Assembly (NCBI GenBank): GCA_963662175.1
Contig: OY759215.1
Span: 57,181,213 to 57,245,212 of the forward strand
From: Aradus depressus
Lineage: Eukaryota; Arthropoda; Insecta; Hemiptera; Aradidae
Reading direction: 5' to 3'
Length of the DNA stretch: 64,000 nucleotides
Under the pieces are notes generated by a model. That model was not told the DNA's origin, did not search any database, and saw only the letters and a program-made list of their open reading frames with translations. Below, in pieces: positions 12,399 through 24,112 of the stretch; within the stretch, counting starts at the first letter, position 1; each line of letters starts with the position of its first letter. A program made the translations under genes and the position numbers.

Positions 12399-12409
12399 TG
12401 CATGAAAGC
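12399..12409. repeat. Right target-site duplication of the LINE at 11764
   Basis: TGCATGAAAGC, 11 of 11 matches to 11753-11763. Confidence 0.85.
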
Positions 12410-14440
12410 TTTGATAATAGAGGAAAAAGTCATGGCACCACTTCCTGACTGGAGATCTCTTACCATACTTTTTAGACCAGTGGTTCTCCCCCTTTTTCTC
12501 CTACTGAACACAGTTTTTTTAAAAATTAAGCTACTATGAGAAGGCGGTGAAGGTGACTTTGCCAGAAAACTCGAAAGAGTTAAGAAGAAGTAAATCTTAA
12601 GTTAAGCCGTTTATTAAGATTGGCTCGGCCAAGGAACTGCGATTATGACATCGAGAGTGTTGATCTGTAAACAGGATATTTGACATTGACAATGATGAAC
12701 TTCCGCACCTGAAAGGTTAAATATGCAGTGGCATCAGATTCTGGATCCTGAGACGCTTGGACCTCACTCTCTCTGCTGCTGGACGTAAGTCGAATTCCTA
12801 TTGTTTATGTTTCTATGTGTTAAACTCTCTTTCTCACTTCTTGTTATCTGTCTTGAGTTTTGATATTTAAATACATTCTCAAAGTAGTTATATCAACAGC
12901 CTGATTTGTGTTATCATTGAAACCCCCAAGGACTAATAATTATAATACCTCTCGTTTTAGCCAAGCAAATTAAGTAAGATAAAGATAAGATCCCGATTGG
13001 TGAGTGAAGCACCAAAGAAGAATTCTAGTAAGAGTATTAAGTAGCTACAATCTTACTTCTCCATTAGTGTTGGAGGCCACAATTGTATTTCTTTATAAGT
13101 GGTAAAGACATCATTCTATTTTATTCACAAGTGGTGAAGTACTTAAATTCTATATCTTCATACTACTGAATAATGTCTTTATGAATAATTTTGTAATTCA
13201 TAAATTCCTAAATTTTATTATTTATTATTAATAAGTACATGAACAATAAGGCAAAGAAGTGGTATTAAAATCGTAGAATATAATAGTAAATAAAAAAAAT
13301 AGTATTAGGTATATTAACGGGAAAGTGTCTGATGTTATTGGATTATCTCATTTGTATTTGTTGGTAAAAAGAATAATACAACTCTCAGTTCTTGATCCAC
13401 CATTACCAGTTGTGTTCAACGCTACTTTACTTCCATTCGTTTTGTATGTAAATTTTCAAGTTTTAAGCTCTTCTCAATTAGGCGTTGCACAATTGTTGAG
13501 TATCTCTGCGAGGATGGTTTCTTCTGAATTTTTCAGGATGGATCAAGAATTTTGAATTTAGGTCAATAGAAACTATCGGATGAATCTTGAAGATTTGTCT
13601 TGAATAAGTTTGTAGTAGTCTAAATTTATTTTTATTTTTCTGAGTTAATGAATTCAGGAAGGTTGTCAGACAGGGGCTGTAGAGTTTTCACCACTTAATT
13701 AAGAGAGACTGTAGCTTTTTACAAAGTGAAAAAGACAGACTCCTGATTAATTCATTGAGTGAGGATTTTACTGTATCTAATTAGGAGAGGAGGAATAAGT
13801 CAGCAGTTTTGAAAAGTGCTGCTCCCTGGCGGTTTTTAGGGTAATTAGAGGATGGTTTCTCATTCTGCTGGGTCGATGGGGTTCTTCTTCAGGTCGGTAG
13901 ATTTTACCATTTCTAACCAGCTTTATTACATGTATATTGAACAAGTGAATTGCTTGGATACTGTAGATCATGGGGTTCAATTTCTCAGCTCCATGAAATG
14001 CTTCAAGATACTGTAAAGGCTTAGGGAGACTTGAAAGTGGAAGCTTCCTTAAACGGGAAAATGTTATTACAATCATCTGAGCTCTGGTATTTGGATTTGA
14101 ACTCTTTCTGCAGACTCAATGAAGGTAGTAGTCTTGGGTTTCACCTGCGAGGGGGTGAGTATTTTTGTGGGGTTTGGATATGAATAGAATATTCTCGAAG
14201 GCTGAGTACGCTACATTCGACTAATTGAGATGAATTATAAAATACTATTTATTAACATAAAATATTAAACTCATCAGACCACACATTTAAGTGTTTCGTA
14301 GGTGCATAGTAACGTAAGAACTGTAAATCTTGCCTAATTAATTTCTTAACCTTTTAAACTTCAAAAATGTTTTTGCAATTGGATTGTGAGCTTGCGAACC
14401 ACGTACGAAATAGTGAGAAAGTTACGTAATCTGTCAAAAA
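12410..14440. other. Unique sequence, no gene recognised
   Basis: A donor-like GTAAGT at 12785 follows a short GC-rich piece (TTGGACCTCACTCTCTCTGC). No open frame or partner acceptor supports an exon. Confidence 0.4.
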
Positions 14441-14499
14441 TTCGATATTGTTTTTGATGAATTTCATGGTTTTTAAACCCCTGAAACCAAAAATGAGTA

Positions 14500-15485
14500 A
14501 AAAAAAATTCTGTGTTTCTGTGAACAGGATAACTCAGAATAAAATGAATCTATCGTATGACATTTTTTATATGCGTATCCAGAATCTCATAAGGACAACC
14601 CATAGGTATTCATTTTCAGCCAAATCTATCAATGGAGAGTTGGAGATTAGAGAGGAGGGTGACTAATTCAGAAACCCTAAAAACTGTCGAAGTAACGAAT
14701 ATATTAACAAGAAATTTAACATGATGACTCAGAAGTCCCTGAGTAAGTCATCTATTCGTTGACGTGTCCCTCCTCCCCATAGATCTGACCCTGAACAAAA
14801 TCATAATGTTTCTGTGACAAACCTAAACGTTAATTTAAGGACATATTTGTTTAACTGCCATGGAATAACTGTAAGGAATGTAAATATGGAATTGACCAGA
14901 AAGTGTAGAAATTTGTGAAGCCTGATGGCGTTTCGGACCACTAACTTGGCCAGATCCGCCCCTAATTTGAGTTTCACCCCCGGGAAATAAGACCCAAACT
15001 TCCAACACTTAAGGGTGACTCCGAGGGGAAGTAAATATCAATTGTTTTTTTCTTCTTCTTCAGCGCCTATTGTACGCCCAATTGGACTTATTTTTACGTA
15101 TTCACCCCTCAAGGAGAGGGGAAGGTCCGTACAGTTATTTTGTTCCAATATTTATTTTCCCCGGGTGTTTTTCCAAATTGGTGCAATCGTTGCCGATTCT
15201 GGGGAGATCAGAAAGGCGGCTCAAATCAAAAAACCCAATAACTGCCGATGTATGAATGTAACAACATGAAAATTTATATGCAATTTCAAAACCCCGCCAG
15301 GACGGCACCTATAAATTTTCCGTGAAATCGACATAAGGTATAGGGTGTTCAACTTAGAAACCCCAATAACTGCCGATGTTATGAATGAAATTTGATATAA
15401 AGATACAGAAGCACTTATGTATGTCAATCATTGAACTTTAGCCCAAACGGTCATCGGTTTTCGAGGGAGAGCGAAAACTTTCCAA
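14500..15485 (+). repeat. Dispersed repeat family A, longest copy
   Basis: It shows the family layout: GTGAACAGGATAACTCAGAA, TATCCAGAATCTCATAAGGA, several AACTGCCGATGTAATGAATG-type blocks (about 14685, 15235, 15365), then TTTTCGAGGGAGAGCGAAAA. It is scrambled and partly duplicated. No protein is encoded; the open frames at 15015-15269 and 15221-15427 are incidental. Confidence 0.7.
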
Positions 15486-15819
15486 ATGTTTTGTCTTCTT
15501 ATACACTATTGTTTATTTTTGTTCTATTTACTGGAGCTATTCAATTAATATTAACATTTTTTCATGAAGTCAATGTTTACCTGTCGTCAACACAGCTAGT
15601 TATGACTAGTGTATACCAATAAAATCGTACTTTTGTTATTAAAACATATGAAAACAAGAAGTAAATAAAATAGCATATGGTTTAGTGTTGCTATAAAGTT
15701 AGCCTATAAGTTAGAGTCATCGAGTGATCCTTAAAGAGTGCAGTAAAAATGTTATCACTCCTAGCTTCTTCAGGTCTGTCGTGTTGGACCTGCCAAGAGT
15801 AAGAATTTGTATATTATTT

Positions 15820-16020
15820 TAAGGGTTCCATAGATCAAAAACCGTCCATGACGGGTGTTTGATGTTTGTCTGTCTGTCCTTCCCGATATCTCTGCAAGTT
15901 ATATTGCTAAAACTTTGAATCAAGTTAATGCGTGATATGTAGAACCAGAGGAAAATCCATAGGATGAAAAATAATTGAGTCTATACAAATATATATCAGG
16001 TAAAAAAAAACAAAGTTAGT
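15820..16020 (+). repeat. Dispersed repeat family C
   Basis: AAGGGTTCCATAGATCAAAA, GTTTGTCTGTCTGTCCTTCC and ATATCTCTGCAAGTTATATT. Similar pieces lie at 11590-11690 and 34560-34680 (complement, GACAGACACTCGAACGAAAA) and at 50850-50920. Confidence 0.5.
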
Positions 16021-16029
16021 CGTATCTCA

Positions 16030-16310
16030 AGGCATTTATATTGTTGGAACTTTAATTAAGAACATTTTTTTAAGGAGACTATTTTTCGATAAGACTAACT
16101 GTTCACTCGTAAATCATGCAAGCGTCTAAAAAAATGGGTCGCGAGATGTAATTTTAGGACAGTTTTCGGCAGGTATCTCACTAACCGAGGGCTCTTCGAA
16201 AAATTGTATTTTGTATAAAATATGCCTCCGTTTTCTCTACAACTTTCATTGGATATTTAAAAACTGAGAGAGCCCCCTTCCCCAAAAAATCCAACTTTTC
16301 AATCGGGTTC
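16030..16310 (-). repeat. Family B-like fragment
   Basis: CAGTTTTCGGCAGGTATCTC and GCCTCCGTTTTCTCTACAAC match the 60490-60900 copy. Confidence 0.5.
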
Positions 16311-16427
16311 TCCAAGTAGGTATTTCGTATTTCCCATGTTTCTTAATACGAGTACCTGATTTTGTATACTCAGGAACATCGCTTAAGTTTCCATCATTTT
16401 AGCCGCAAAATAAAAATACTAACGGCT

Positions 16428-16500
16428 TCGGCCGGGTTTCGAACCTGCGATTCTGAATAGTAGGCAAGCACGCTATCCCTGAGCTACCGGCGCCCTCTAG
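16428..16500 (-). mobile_element. SINE family 2, tRNA-like head
   Basis: The plus strand shows CGGCCGGGTTTCGAACCTGC and CCCTGAGCTACCGGCGCCCT, the complements of the B and A boxes. Head only. An authentic tRNA gene is unlikely because the stem-end sequences do not pair well. Confidence 0.65.
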
Positions 16501-16504
16501 TTAT

Positions 16505-17825
16505 TGTATTGATTATCAATAATTGTCATTTACTTTGTATTTACTATTATATATATATATTTGGATAGCGCTTTGATTTTGACACGTTACCGGAATTTCA
16601 TATTAGCTTCGATATTGGATCTGCCTTTTGGATGACGGACGACTTAGTTATATTTATGATTGTTTTTATTATTATTGGAACTTGATAATAGCTTTATGTT
16701 TTGGATAAAGATATTATGAACTTGACGGATTGTCAAAAGAATGCATGTGTAATAGAACTACATTGTCAAAAATATATTCTAAAAAAAAATAATACACACA
16801 ACTATTTCACTATACTGGTCAAAATCTACACGACTATAGTTTCGCCTCTTACAGCATCTACTACTACAGTGAGGAAGAGAAATAAGTTCAAAGAAAATAC
16901 TATAGACTGTTTGATTAATAAGTTTGCGAATAGTACAGTTATTAAAAAGATATATCGCACATGTACCTATATCTAAAGTGACACAAGTCAAAAATTAACT
17001 TTTTGAGAAAATCGCGAAAAACTGTTGATGAGCTTAACAAAAAAACAATTACACTACTAATAATTTTTCCAGCATTTATAGACACAGTTTGCAACTAAGT
17101 TTATATTACTCATACACGACAAGATTCGATACTCAACTGATAATATGTCACTCAGTGGGGAGAGCTTCTAAACATGAAGAGCGACACAAGTGTTCTTTGG
17201 CGGGCGGGATTTGAAGCTAAGTTGGTACACTTTTTATATTTGATAGAGGACCTTTTCCTATTCTTACCACGGTGATAACTCAAAAATACAGATTTTTGAC
17301 TTGTGTCACTTTATAAATACGTGTGCAATATATAAGTTATTAGTAATAAAGAAACTTGTGGACTTACATCAATATCATTTACTGGTTCACTTTCAGATAA
17401 AAGTACTTTTAAGAAAAACCAGGTAAATGTAACATACAAAGCTAGCCCATATCTACGTGAAATCCTGTTTAATGCGAAAAAGAAAACATATACCTATCAA
17501 AGAAAAAATATGTTAGTCTCTATGCCGAAACTGAGATCTTCTCCCTCTTTGAAAAACCATGAAAACGATTTTGTATCATTGGAATTTGATATTGGCTTTG
17601 AAATTGGATTTACTTTTAAGATTACGATTTGGTTTGAACCTAGATGTTTATATTGGCTTACTTATTTAAGGCAAGCTATTATGCATCCGACCTTTAAGAT
17701 TGGATAATAAAGTAGGAAATGTAAATTCCCAATTGTTAATGATCCAAAGACAATATTCCTCAAACCAGACAAAAATAGCCACTCCGAACTTTCAGACGAA
17801 GCTCACAATTGGATGGCAGATACCG
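16505..17825. other. AT-rich stretch, nothing recognised
   Basis: The open frames at 16701-16976 and 16779-16991 overlap on opposite strands and have no domain likeness. Confidence 0.5.
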
Positions 17826-17829
17826 AATA

Positions 17830-18090
17830 AACGAGTGCCCAACACTGAATGTTGACTAACGCGTGGCTGACACTAGATGCCGTTCCCGAGAGGGAGGCTC
17901 AACCAATAACTGCACATGTAATGAATGTATCGACCCAAAATTTAGTATGAGGACTTAATTCCTATGTAAGTCAACTGTTCAATATTAGTGCAAACCGTCG
18001 ACTGAAGGACAGCAAAAAATCTTTGATTAATTCGTTCGGGGGAAGAACATTGCCGGTGATTCACCGATTTCTTTTATTGCTTACATTCCG
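17830..18090 (+). repeat. Family A, 3' half
   Basis: AATAACTGCACATGTAATGA, AAATTTAGTATGAGGACTTA and GGGGAAGAACATTGCCGGTG. Confidence 0.65.
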
Positions 18091-18649
18091 GATATAAAAT
18101 CCTATTTTATCCTATATAAGGATTTATAGAAAAAAATATTTTCCTGCAGGGAAATGGTTTGATGTTATGTAATTTGCAAGTGGAAGCCATCAACTTCATT
18201 CTCGTTCCAGTCCTTCCTCAGCTACATGTTGTGTTTGATCCATAACTAACACTCCACAACTCTGTGTTATGGCCGCATGGGAACGCATACACAAATTGAC
18301 AATATGCATATTATCAATTGCTACATAATTTTATTGGATAAAAATACATAATTTGTAGTGGAAATGAATGGATAAATATTACCTTCTGAAAACGGAAATA
18401 TTTGAAGTATGCCGCAGAAGTAGGGTCTCATGAGTCCCCACTTTTTTTCTAGGTTATTCGCCTAACACTTGCTTACTAATAGCTAAATAGTATAGTATAC
18501 TTTCAACTGTTGACTAGATTGAGAAGAACAATAAATTATAACAATAGTCGTTAAATTAAAATTTAAAAAAAAAAATAATATAAATCGATAAAAAATCATT
18601 TGTACAGTAAAACTATAAAACTATTCTGCTGAGTTGGTTGAAAATATAT

Positions 18650-18755
18650 ACATATCTTACTAATCCTCATACTAAATTTCATGTTGAATCAGTAATTGGG
18701 GTTGTTGAATGCATTTCATGTTGATACATTCAATAACCCCAATTACTGATTTCAC
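18650..18755. repeat. Family A scrap containing a perfect 24-bp hairpin arm pair
   Basis: GTAATTGGGGTTGTTGAATG (within 18688-18711) is repeated as its exact complement (within 18727-18750), with a 15-base loop. The bases are the AACCCCAATAACTG part of family A. Confidence 0.7.
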
Positions 18756-18929
18756 ACGTTTTTCCAGTGCTTATTGTACAACAAACATTTTAATACTTTT
18801 TGTCATGTTTTCTCTTACAAAAATGACATGGCTCTCTTTTGTTATTTTGACTGGTCATTGGGCTTTTAATAGAAAAAACAATACCACCCAAACGCAAAAT
18901 GAAACCAACAGTGCCACTTACCAGATTGA

Positions 18930-19585
18930 TGAAAACTGACATTATTGCAGAGATATTGTGAAATAATTCAAATGAACTTGAATGAAATAAAACCCGTTTA
19001 TTTGTGGTACTGTCTAATTTCACAGAATATATATATATATATATATATGGGAGTACTTTCGGTATTTCTACCATCCTCAGCCAAAAGCATGAGATAAGAC
19101 TGACTAAAATATTTCAGAATGTCAGCCTCTTGGTGGAACCCCTCACATTCCCTCCTGGTGTTCCCCATGACGTCAGACATTCCTATCTAAGCTAAACTGT
19201 CAAGCTGTGAGATATTTTATGAAATGTATGGACCCTTTCTAAGATCTAGGCAATATTGTGGACTATATAATGTTTCCTATGCATTAACATTATTACCTAG
19301 ATCTTAGAAGGGGTTCATACATTTGAAAAATTGTGACCTTCTTTTCATAAAATATTTCACAGTTTGACATTTTAGCATAGATAGGAATGTCTGACGTTAT
19401 GGGGAACACCAGGAGGGAGGGTGAGGGGTTCCTCGAGAGGCTGACATTCTGTAATATTTTAGTTAGTTTTATCTGTTATACTTTTGGTTGAGGATGGTAG
19501 AAATACCGAAAGTACTCCCATGTATATATATTCTGTGAAATTAGACAAGAGCACAAATAAACGAGTTTTATTTCATTCAAGTTCA
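18930..19585. mobile_element. Foldback (long inverted-repeat) element with flanking 12-bp direct repeat
   Basis: The left arm (about 18970-19250) and right arm (about 19290-19584) are imperfect reverse complements almost end to end. Paired blocks include TGAACTTGAATGAAATAAAA, the run AGTACTTTCGGTATTTCTACC, GGAACACCAGGAGGGA and CTAGATCTTAGAA. The arms meet around 19255-19285. TTACCAGATTGA lies at 18918-18929 and again at 19586-19597, a candidate target-site duplication. Each arm holds a hammerhead-like motif. No coding capacity is seen. The flanks are hAT-like sequence, so the element may have landed in an older transposon. Confidence 0.7.
19056..19080 (-). other. Hammerhead-like motif 2
   Basis: The minus strand reads CTGAGGA, T, GGTA-GAAA-TACC (perfect 4-bp stem with a GAAA loop), then GAAAG. 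It is in the left arm of the foldback element. The right arm has the same at 19488-19512 on the plus strand with TTGAGGA. Confidence 0.35.
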
Positions 19586-19796
19586 TTACCAGATTGAGAT
19601 GGAGGTTACTAGTAACAAGTTAATTGAAGAGTGTGGGGACCTGGCGCTAAAGCAAACAGTTCGTTTGAAACAAATATTGAAGTTTGAAAACGTTTTTGTC
19701 ATCCAATTGATGATGAGGGTTTTTCTAGGAACTTCATAAATGTCCCTTCACTTACATAATGTTGTTAATAACAGAAAAAATAATTGAAAAAATAAC

Positions 19797-20170
19797 ATGT
19801 TTTTCGAATTAGTTGATCGAACATTGGAAAGTATAGATCAGGAGTATATTACCAGATTCCAGTCTGAGACAATAGATCATTTAACAATAATGGAGTGGTT
19901 TGTCACTGGATCAGAAGATATGATGACTGTTAGCAACTTTTATGGATCCTATTTGGTCAAAAACCACCTAAAACTACATCGTGATATGTAAATGGCCATA
20001 ATATGACTGGTGATGTGCTAAGTGAATTTAAACTGTTCATAACTTGTTTGTAACCCAAGTCAACATTTACAGCGGAGCGATCATTCTCCTGTCTACGAAG
20101 GCGTAAAACATATTCAACAGAACTTGTGGCAACAGAGATTGAATCATATGCAATTCTACATGTTCACCGA
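19797..20170 (+). pseudogene. hAT transposase C-terminal remnant
   Basis: From 20069 to 20170 the plus frame reads TAERSFSCLRRRKTY, then STELVATE and ILHVHR. This is the hAT C-terminal dimerisation block as seen in zinc-finger MYM-type/TTF-type transposases (T-x-ERSFS-x-LRR-x-KTY). Upstream, a 64-codon frame (19797-19991) with FELVDRTLESIDQEYITRF looks like the region preceding that block, but it is in a different frame. A frameshift and stops therefore separate them. A tRNA-derived SINE begins at 20171, exactly where the coding match ends. Host domestication is unlikely given the breaks. Confidence 0.65.
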
Positions 20171-20260
20171 GGGTGCCGGTAGCTCAGTGATAGCGGGCTT
20201 GTACACTGGGCTCAAGAGCGGGTTCGAAACTCGGCCGAGGCGGTTAGGGGGTGCCTGGTA
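20171..20260 (+). mobile_element. SINE family 2, tRNA-like head
   Basis: GGGTGCCGGTAGCTCAGTGA (A box) and GCGGGTTCGAAACTCGGCCG (B box) with tRNA-like spacing. It is inserted exactly at the end of the hAT remnant. Confidence 0.7.
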
Positions 20261-20980
20261 ACTATAACTTTATACCTAACTATATAACTATACTATAAGG
20301 GAGACAATCACTTTTATTTATTTTATAAAGAAACATCGTGCAACGTTGCTAATGACCGAACATTTCAAAATATAGTTTTTTTTTTAAATGAAACTTCTTT
20401 ACGCGCACTGGGCAACATGGGGACTAAGCTGGTAAATGAGTTACAAAATTATGCGCGCTGAACACCTCCCAGGCCTGCTCCGCACCAGTGTATAAGTTCG
20501 TCCCCCAAAAAAGTGGTTTAAAGTGTCCTTTTTTGAAAAAAGTGCATAATGTTTGAGGGCACCGATTAAAGACCCTAAATTCAAAATTTGGACAAAATCG
20601 AAAGAGTGGTTTGCGCACAGGGGTGAGTGAAAGCATTTCATTTTGAGTGGGGGATCGTTGGGCGGGTTAGTAGTGGGGAGCGCTCCCCACCCCACCTCTC
20701 TCCTCACGTCACTCACCACGTTGGTGAACCCTAAAATCATGACAGGCAGTGATAGACTCTGAATATGAGAATAATCGTCCAGGACCGTCGTCCAAAAAGA
20801 GGAAATTAAGTTCAGAAATTACAAGTGCTGCATCATGTTCGAAGGAACAACATTTTCATATTTTCATACTGATAATGAATCACAAAGGTGAGTGTACGCT
20901 TCCCAACCAGACCAGAGGACAAACAACGTTCAACCGGGCGTATCTCTGCAGGCGTTGAGCGAAGCCTGTTACAGAGGGTG
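20260..20980. other. Possible DNA-transposon ends and a protein-like scrap
   Basis: GGGGAGCGCTCCCC (20677-20690) is a perfect palindrome within GC-rich sequence that resembles hAT ends. The plus frame from 20749 reads DSEYENNRPGPSSKKRKLSS, a composition typical of transposase N-termini, and is followed by a donor-like AAAGGTGAGT at 20884. Too short to assign. Confidence 0.3.
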
Positions 20981-20984
20981 TGCT

Positions 20985-21240
20985 TGTATCGACATGAAAT
21001 TCAAATCTTCATAAGGACGGATCCTCAGTTATTAATATGCAGAAAAATTGCTTGAAAAGAATGGAGTCATAAAAGGAGGGCATAACTCATAAACCCGACA
21101 CAACATTTAGTATGAGGATTCAAATGTCCGTATGTAAGTCAACTATTGATTTTTGGCCAAACGGTCGATTGTAATGGCGGGAGAGCGAACACTTAGTTGA
21201 TTAATTCGTGCTGGGGAAGTACATTCTCGGTGATTCCAGT
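20985..21240 (+). repeat. Family A, 3' half
   Basis: ACATTTAGTATGAGGATTCA, TATGTAAGTCAACTATTGAT and CTGGGGAAGTACATTCTCGG. Confidence 0.65.
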
Positions 21241-21639
21241 TTGTCCTGCGTGCACATTGGTGGCGCCCATTACTCCATTGGCGAGATGACTGGGTCACAT
21301 CCCATCAGCCAGCAGACAGCTGTGTACTGGACGAAGAGATCCTCGTTCTGTTCTCATCTCTGTTAATGGAGACTAACAGAGAGTTCCTGGTACTCTGGAG
21401 TCATTTTAATCAACACAACATTCTTGTGTATGTGTATTGTTTTGGTCTGGATAAGTCGGATTAAATACCACTTCCTTATGTGATCCTTTCTGTCAACTTT
21501 TAGTACTAACAAAGGAATGTATGTAGCCACAAGTCTAATAACCCAAGCAAGCTCAACACCTGATCATCCAACCTGAATCCCATTCATTATGTTCATCCCA
21601 AACTTCCTCAAGTTTCCATCTTTTTTTTTTACTTCCTCT

Positions 21640-21960
21640 GCTATACCGAAGTATAGGGGAAGTTTTGCAATCGGTCTGATCATTGACATTGAGTTTCTAC
21701 TGGAATTTCATGTTTTCCAAATCGCTGATTTCAAAAATGGAAAAAACATAAAACATACTTTCTGTCGGGGTGTCTCTGAACTCGATAATTCCTTATAGAA
21801 TGAATGTATTGACACGATATTTTATCCTTGTACACCAGAACACCATTAGGAACATCTGTGAGAAAAACATCGGCCAAAGGATAAGGGAGGATTAGGGGGG
21901 CTTAACGCGAAAAGTGTAATAACTGCCGATATAAAGAATGTATTGATAATGTATTGAATG
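21640..21960 (+). repeat. Family A, 5' half
   Basis: TACCGAAGTATAGGGGAAGT, ATTGAGTTTCTACTGGAATT and GTGTCTCTGAACTCGATAAT. Confidence 0.7.
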
Positions 21961-21964
21961 TTTT

Positions 21965-22345
21965 GACAATTGCATATTGTTACCACCAGTAGTTGTCCCC
22001 GGGGTAGGAAGCGCCACCAGTCACCCCCCACTACTCCTGCACCCCGGTGTGATAGTGGGGGCTACTGGAGGTACCTGACCCAGGTATAAATATTGGGGTC
22101 CTAGCCCATAAGGGCAGACTATCAGAAACCAGAGAACGAGAACCACCTCCAGACCTACAGAAGATGTCTCATTTCTTTCTACCATGAAGAACCCGATCAC
22201 CTGCCATCTCTAAGTGCGGTGACAATATGAAGTTTGCCCCATTCTCATTGTCATAGCAGGTCTCTCCGGCGAACCACCTCAGTCTTTGTGGAGAATTGTC
22301 CGGTTGGAAATGTGATGACAAGCATGTTTCAGTCAACACCGTTTC
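21965..22345 (+). other. Possible LTR-like sequence
   Basis: Starts TGTTACCACCAGTAG. A TATA-like GGTATAAATATTGGGG at 22083 is followed by CAGACTATCAGAAACC, an initiator-like context seen in insect LTRs. No second LTR, primer site or coding region was found. A solo LTR is only a guess. Confidence 0.25.
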
Positions 22346-22682
22346 TTGGCTGATTTATTAATTGATAAATGCACCCAAGTATAAAATATAAATAATTATT
22401 TAATATTTTATATAGTTAACTATGAAGCTAAGAAGTTAGATAATCAATAATAATAGATGACGATGGCCCGGATTTGCATTTCCAATGAGACCAGTGGTTT
22501 AGTACGCAGTCCACTTCTCCACAATGAGGGTTGCATACGTACGATGCACCTGTCACAACTCATAAGCGACATGAATATAAATTAGTACTGTACTAGCCGT
22601 TACTAAAAAGCTCTGTGCTGTTGCGTTAAATATCACTTCTCGAAAATATTTAATTTTCTAATGTATTAAAAAATTTCTTAAC

Positions 22683-22763
22683 GCAGAGGAGGTCACATGG
22701 TTGCAGAGGAGGTCACATGGTTGCAGAGGGGCCCATATGGTTGCAGAGGGAGCTTATATGGTT
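22683..22763 (+). repeat. 20-bp minisatellite, four copies
   Basis: GCAGAGGAGGTCACATGGTT twice exactly, then two variants (GCAGAGGGGCCCATATGGTT and a 21-base one). Confidence 0.9.
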
Positions 22764-23159
22764 GCTACATGTGGCCACAGTAAAAAGGCAATACAAGGGT
22801 GTCTGCCTCTTTGAAAAGTGTAACAATCATCTGGTGGGTGGTTCTCAATGGACACTGTAGCGGCCAGTCAACTGTTTCAGAGATAATTGTACACTGTCTT
22901 TCCAGCAGGACTCTCAAAAGCCCCCCCTCACCCGCCCTCAAAAGACTTACACAATGTCTCTTTGTGTTCACAATTAATCTGTTATATTCTCTTTTCTTCC
23001 CTTCTACATTTTCCTTCTTTTATTTCATTGTTTTGAAGACTGCGTTTTAGTCACTTAAGTTAATGTTGCGTTTCCGCAGCGTTGGGCATAACAACTACCA
23101 CATGACACTTCTATATACCAGTTTCTCAGGTAGCATCAACTCACTGAAACAAGTAAAAT

Positions 23160-23830
23160 ACTTCCAGTATAAAGATTTATTGTAAGGGTGCAAAACCGAG
23201 TTCGAAACTACAACGGAATTTTTCGTTTTAAGTCCCCTGAAAACTTTTTGAACATTTTCGCGAAGACATCCGTGTGTATGTGTTTGGAACATATGCTTTG
23301 TGAACGTTTTAACTCAACAGCGATTGTAGCACTGAATTGAATACTTGAAATGTGCTAACTTAGATTTGAATAGATTTTGACAGAAATCAAACGAATTTTT
23401 AGACCACTTTATCTCGGGGCTTAAGTACATTTTACAAGTTACCGCTTATATTTATCATTTAATCAAAAATCCTTACAAAAAAAAAATTGTTGAAAGTACT
23501 GGAAGGCACATTTTATACGCATACAACTTATCGAAGGCCACCCGGTTTGCGAGTTACATGCCGAAAACCGTCTTCGATAATATAATATCATGAAACCCAT
23601 TTTCTGAGATGTTTGAAATGATTTAAGGATTAACGATTGGTCCTATTGGTTCTTAACAACATTGGTTCTTACCAAAAATGTTTCTTAATAAATTTCTAAC
23701 CATGCAAATGTTTTTAGATTTTGAACATAGGGACCGATATGAACAAAGTTATAATGCTTCAAAGAATGTACAATAAATTTCTGTAAGGAATAGTTTAAAG
23801 CAAATAATTAAATTGTAATCGTTAAATTCA
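23160..23830 (+). repeat. Dispersed repeat family B, longest copy
   Basis: The ordered blocks are AACTACAACGGAATTTTTCG, TGAACATTTTCGCGAAGACA, AACTTAGATTTGAATAGATT, CTCGGGGCTTAAGTACATTT, ATGCCGAAAACCGTCTTCGA and CGATATGAACAAAGTTATAA. No protein is encoded. Confidence 0.7.
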
Positions 23831-24112
23831 TTGCAACGAAGTTTAAAATAAGTTTTTATTAAAAGGATTAAAAATAAATTAAAAGTAAAATAAATGTGAT
23901 GTGGACGTAACATATACCAACCACGTTTTTACAAATCACTCTCCCTCCTCCTCTCGTTACCATTCACCCATCAGAACCTCCAAATTTCATATTTTGTATT
24001 TCTTCAATGCATGCACAAATGAAGAACTGAATTAATTTTAATAAGATTTTTCTTAAACTAAACATTACGATGCTTTTTATTTGTCTAATAAATTTCTCTT
24101 CTTTGTTGACAG

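Larger units (their letters stand above)
1..24112 (+). other. Probable upstream intron (or upstream flank) of the DIP-like gene
   Basis: No exon encoding the first half of Ig1 or a signal peptide could be recognised here. The exon at 24113 is internal, so sequence upstream of it is intronic at least near 24112. How far the intron extends leftwards cannot be decided. The content is dispersed repeats and AT-rich filler, itemised separately. Confidence 0.5.

Noticed and set aside
20171..20240. Possible functional tRNA genes (also 16428-16500 and 26087-26165)
   Set aside because: A and B boxes are good, but they recur with SINE bodies attached and the acceptor stems pair poorly.
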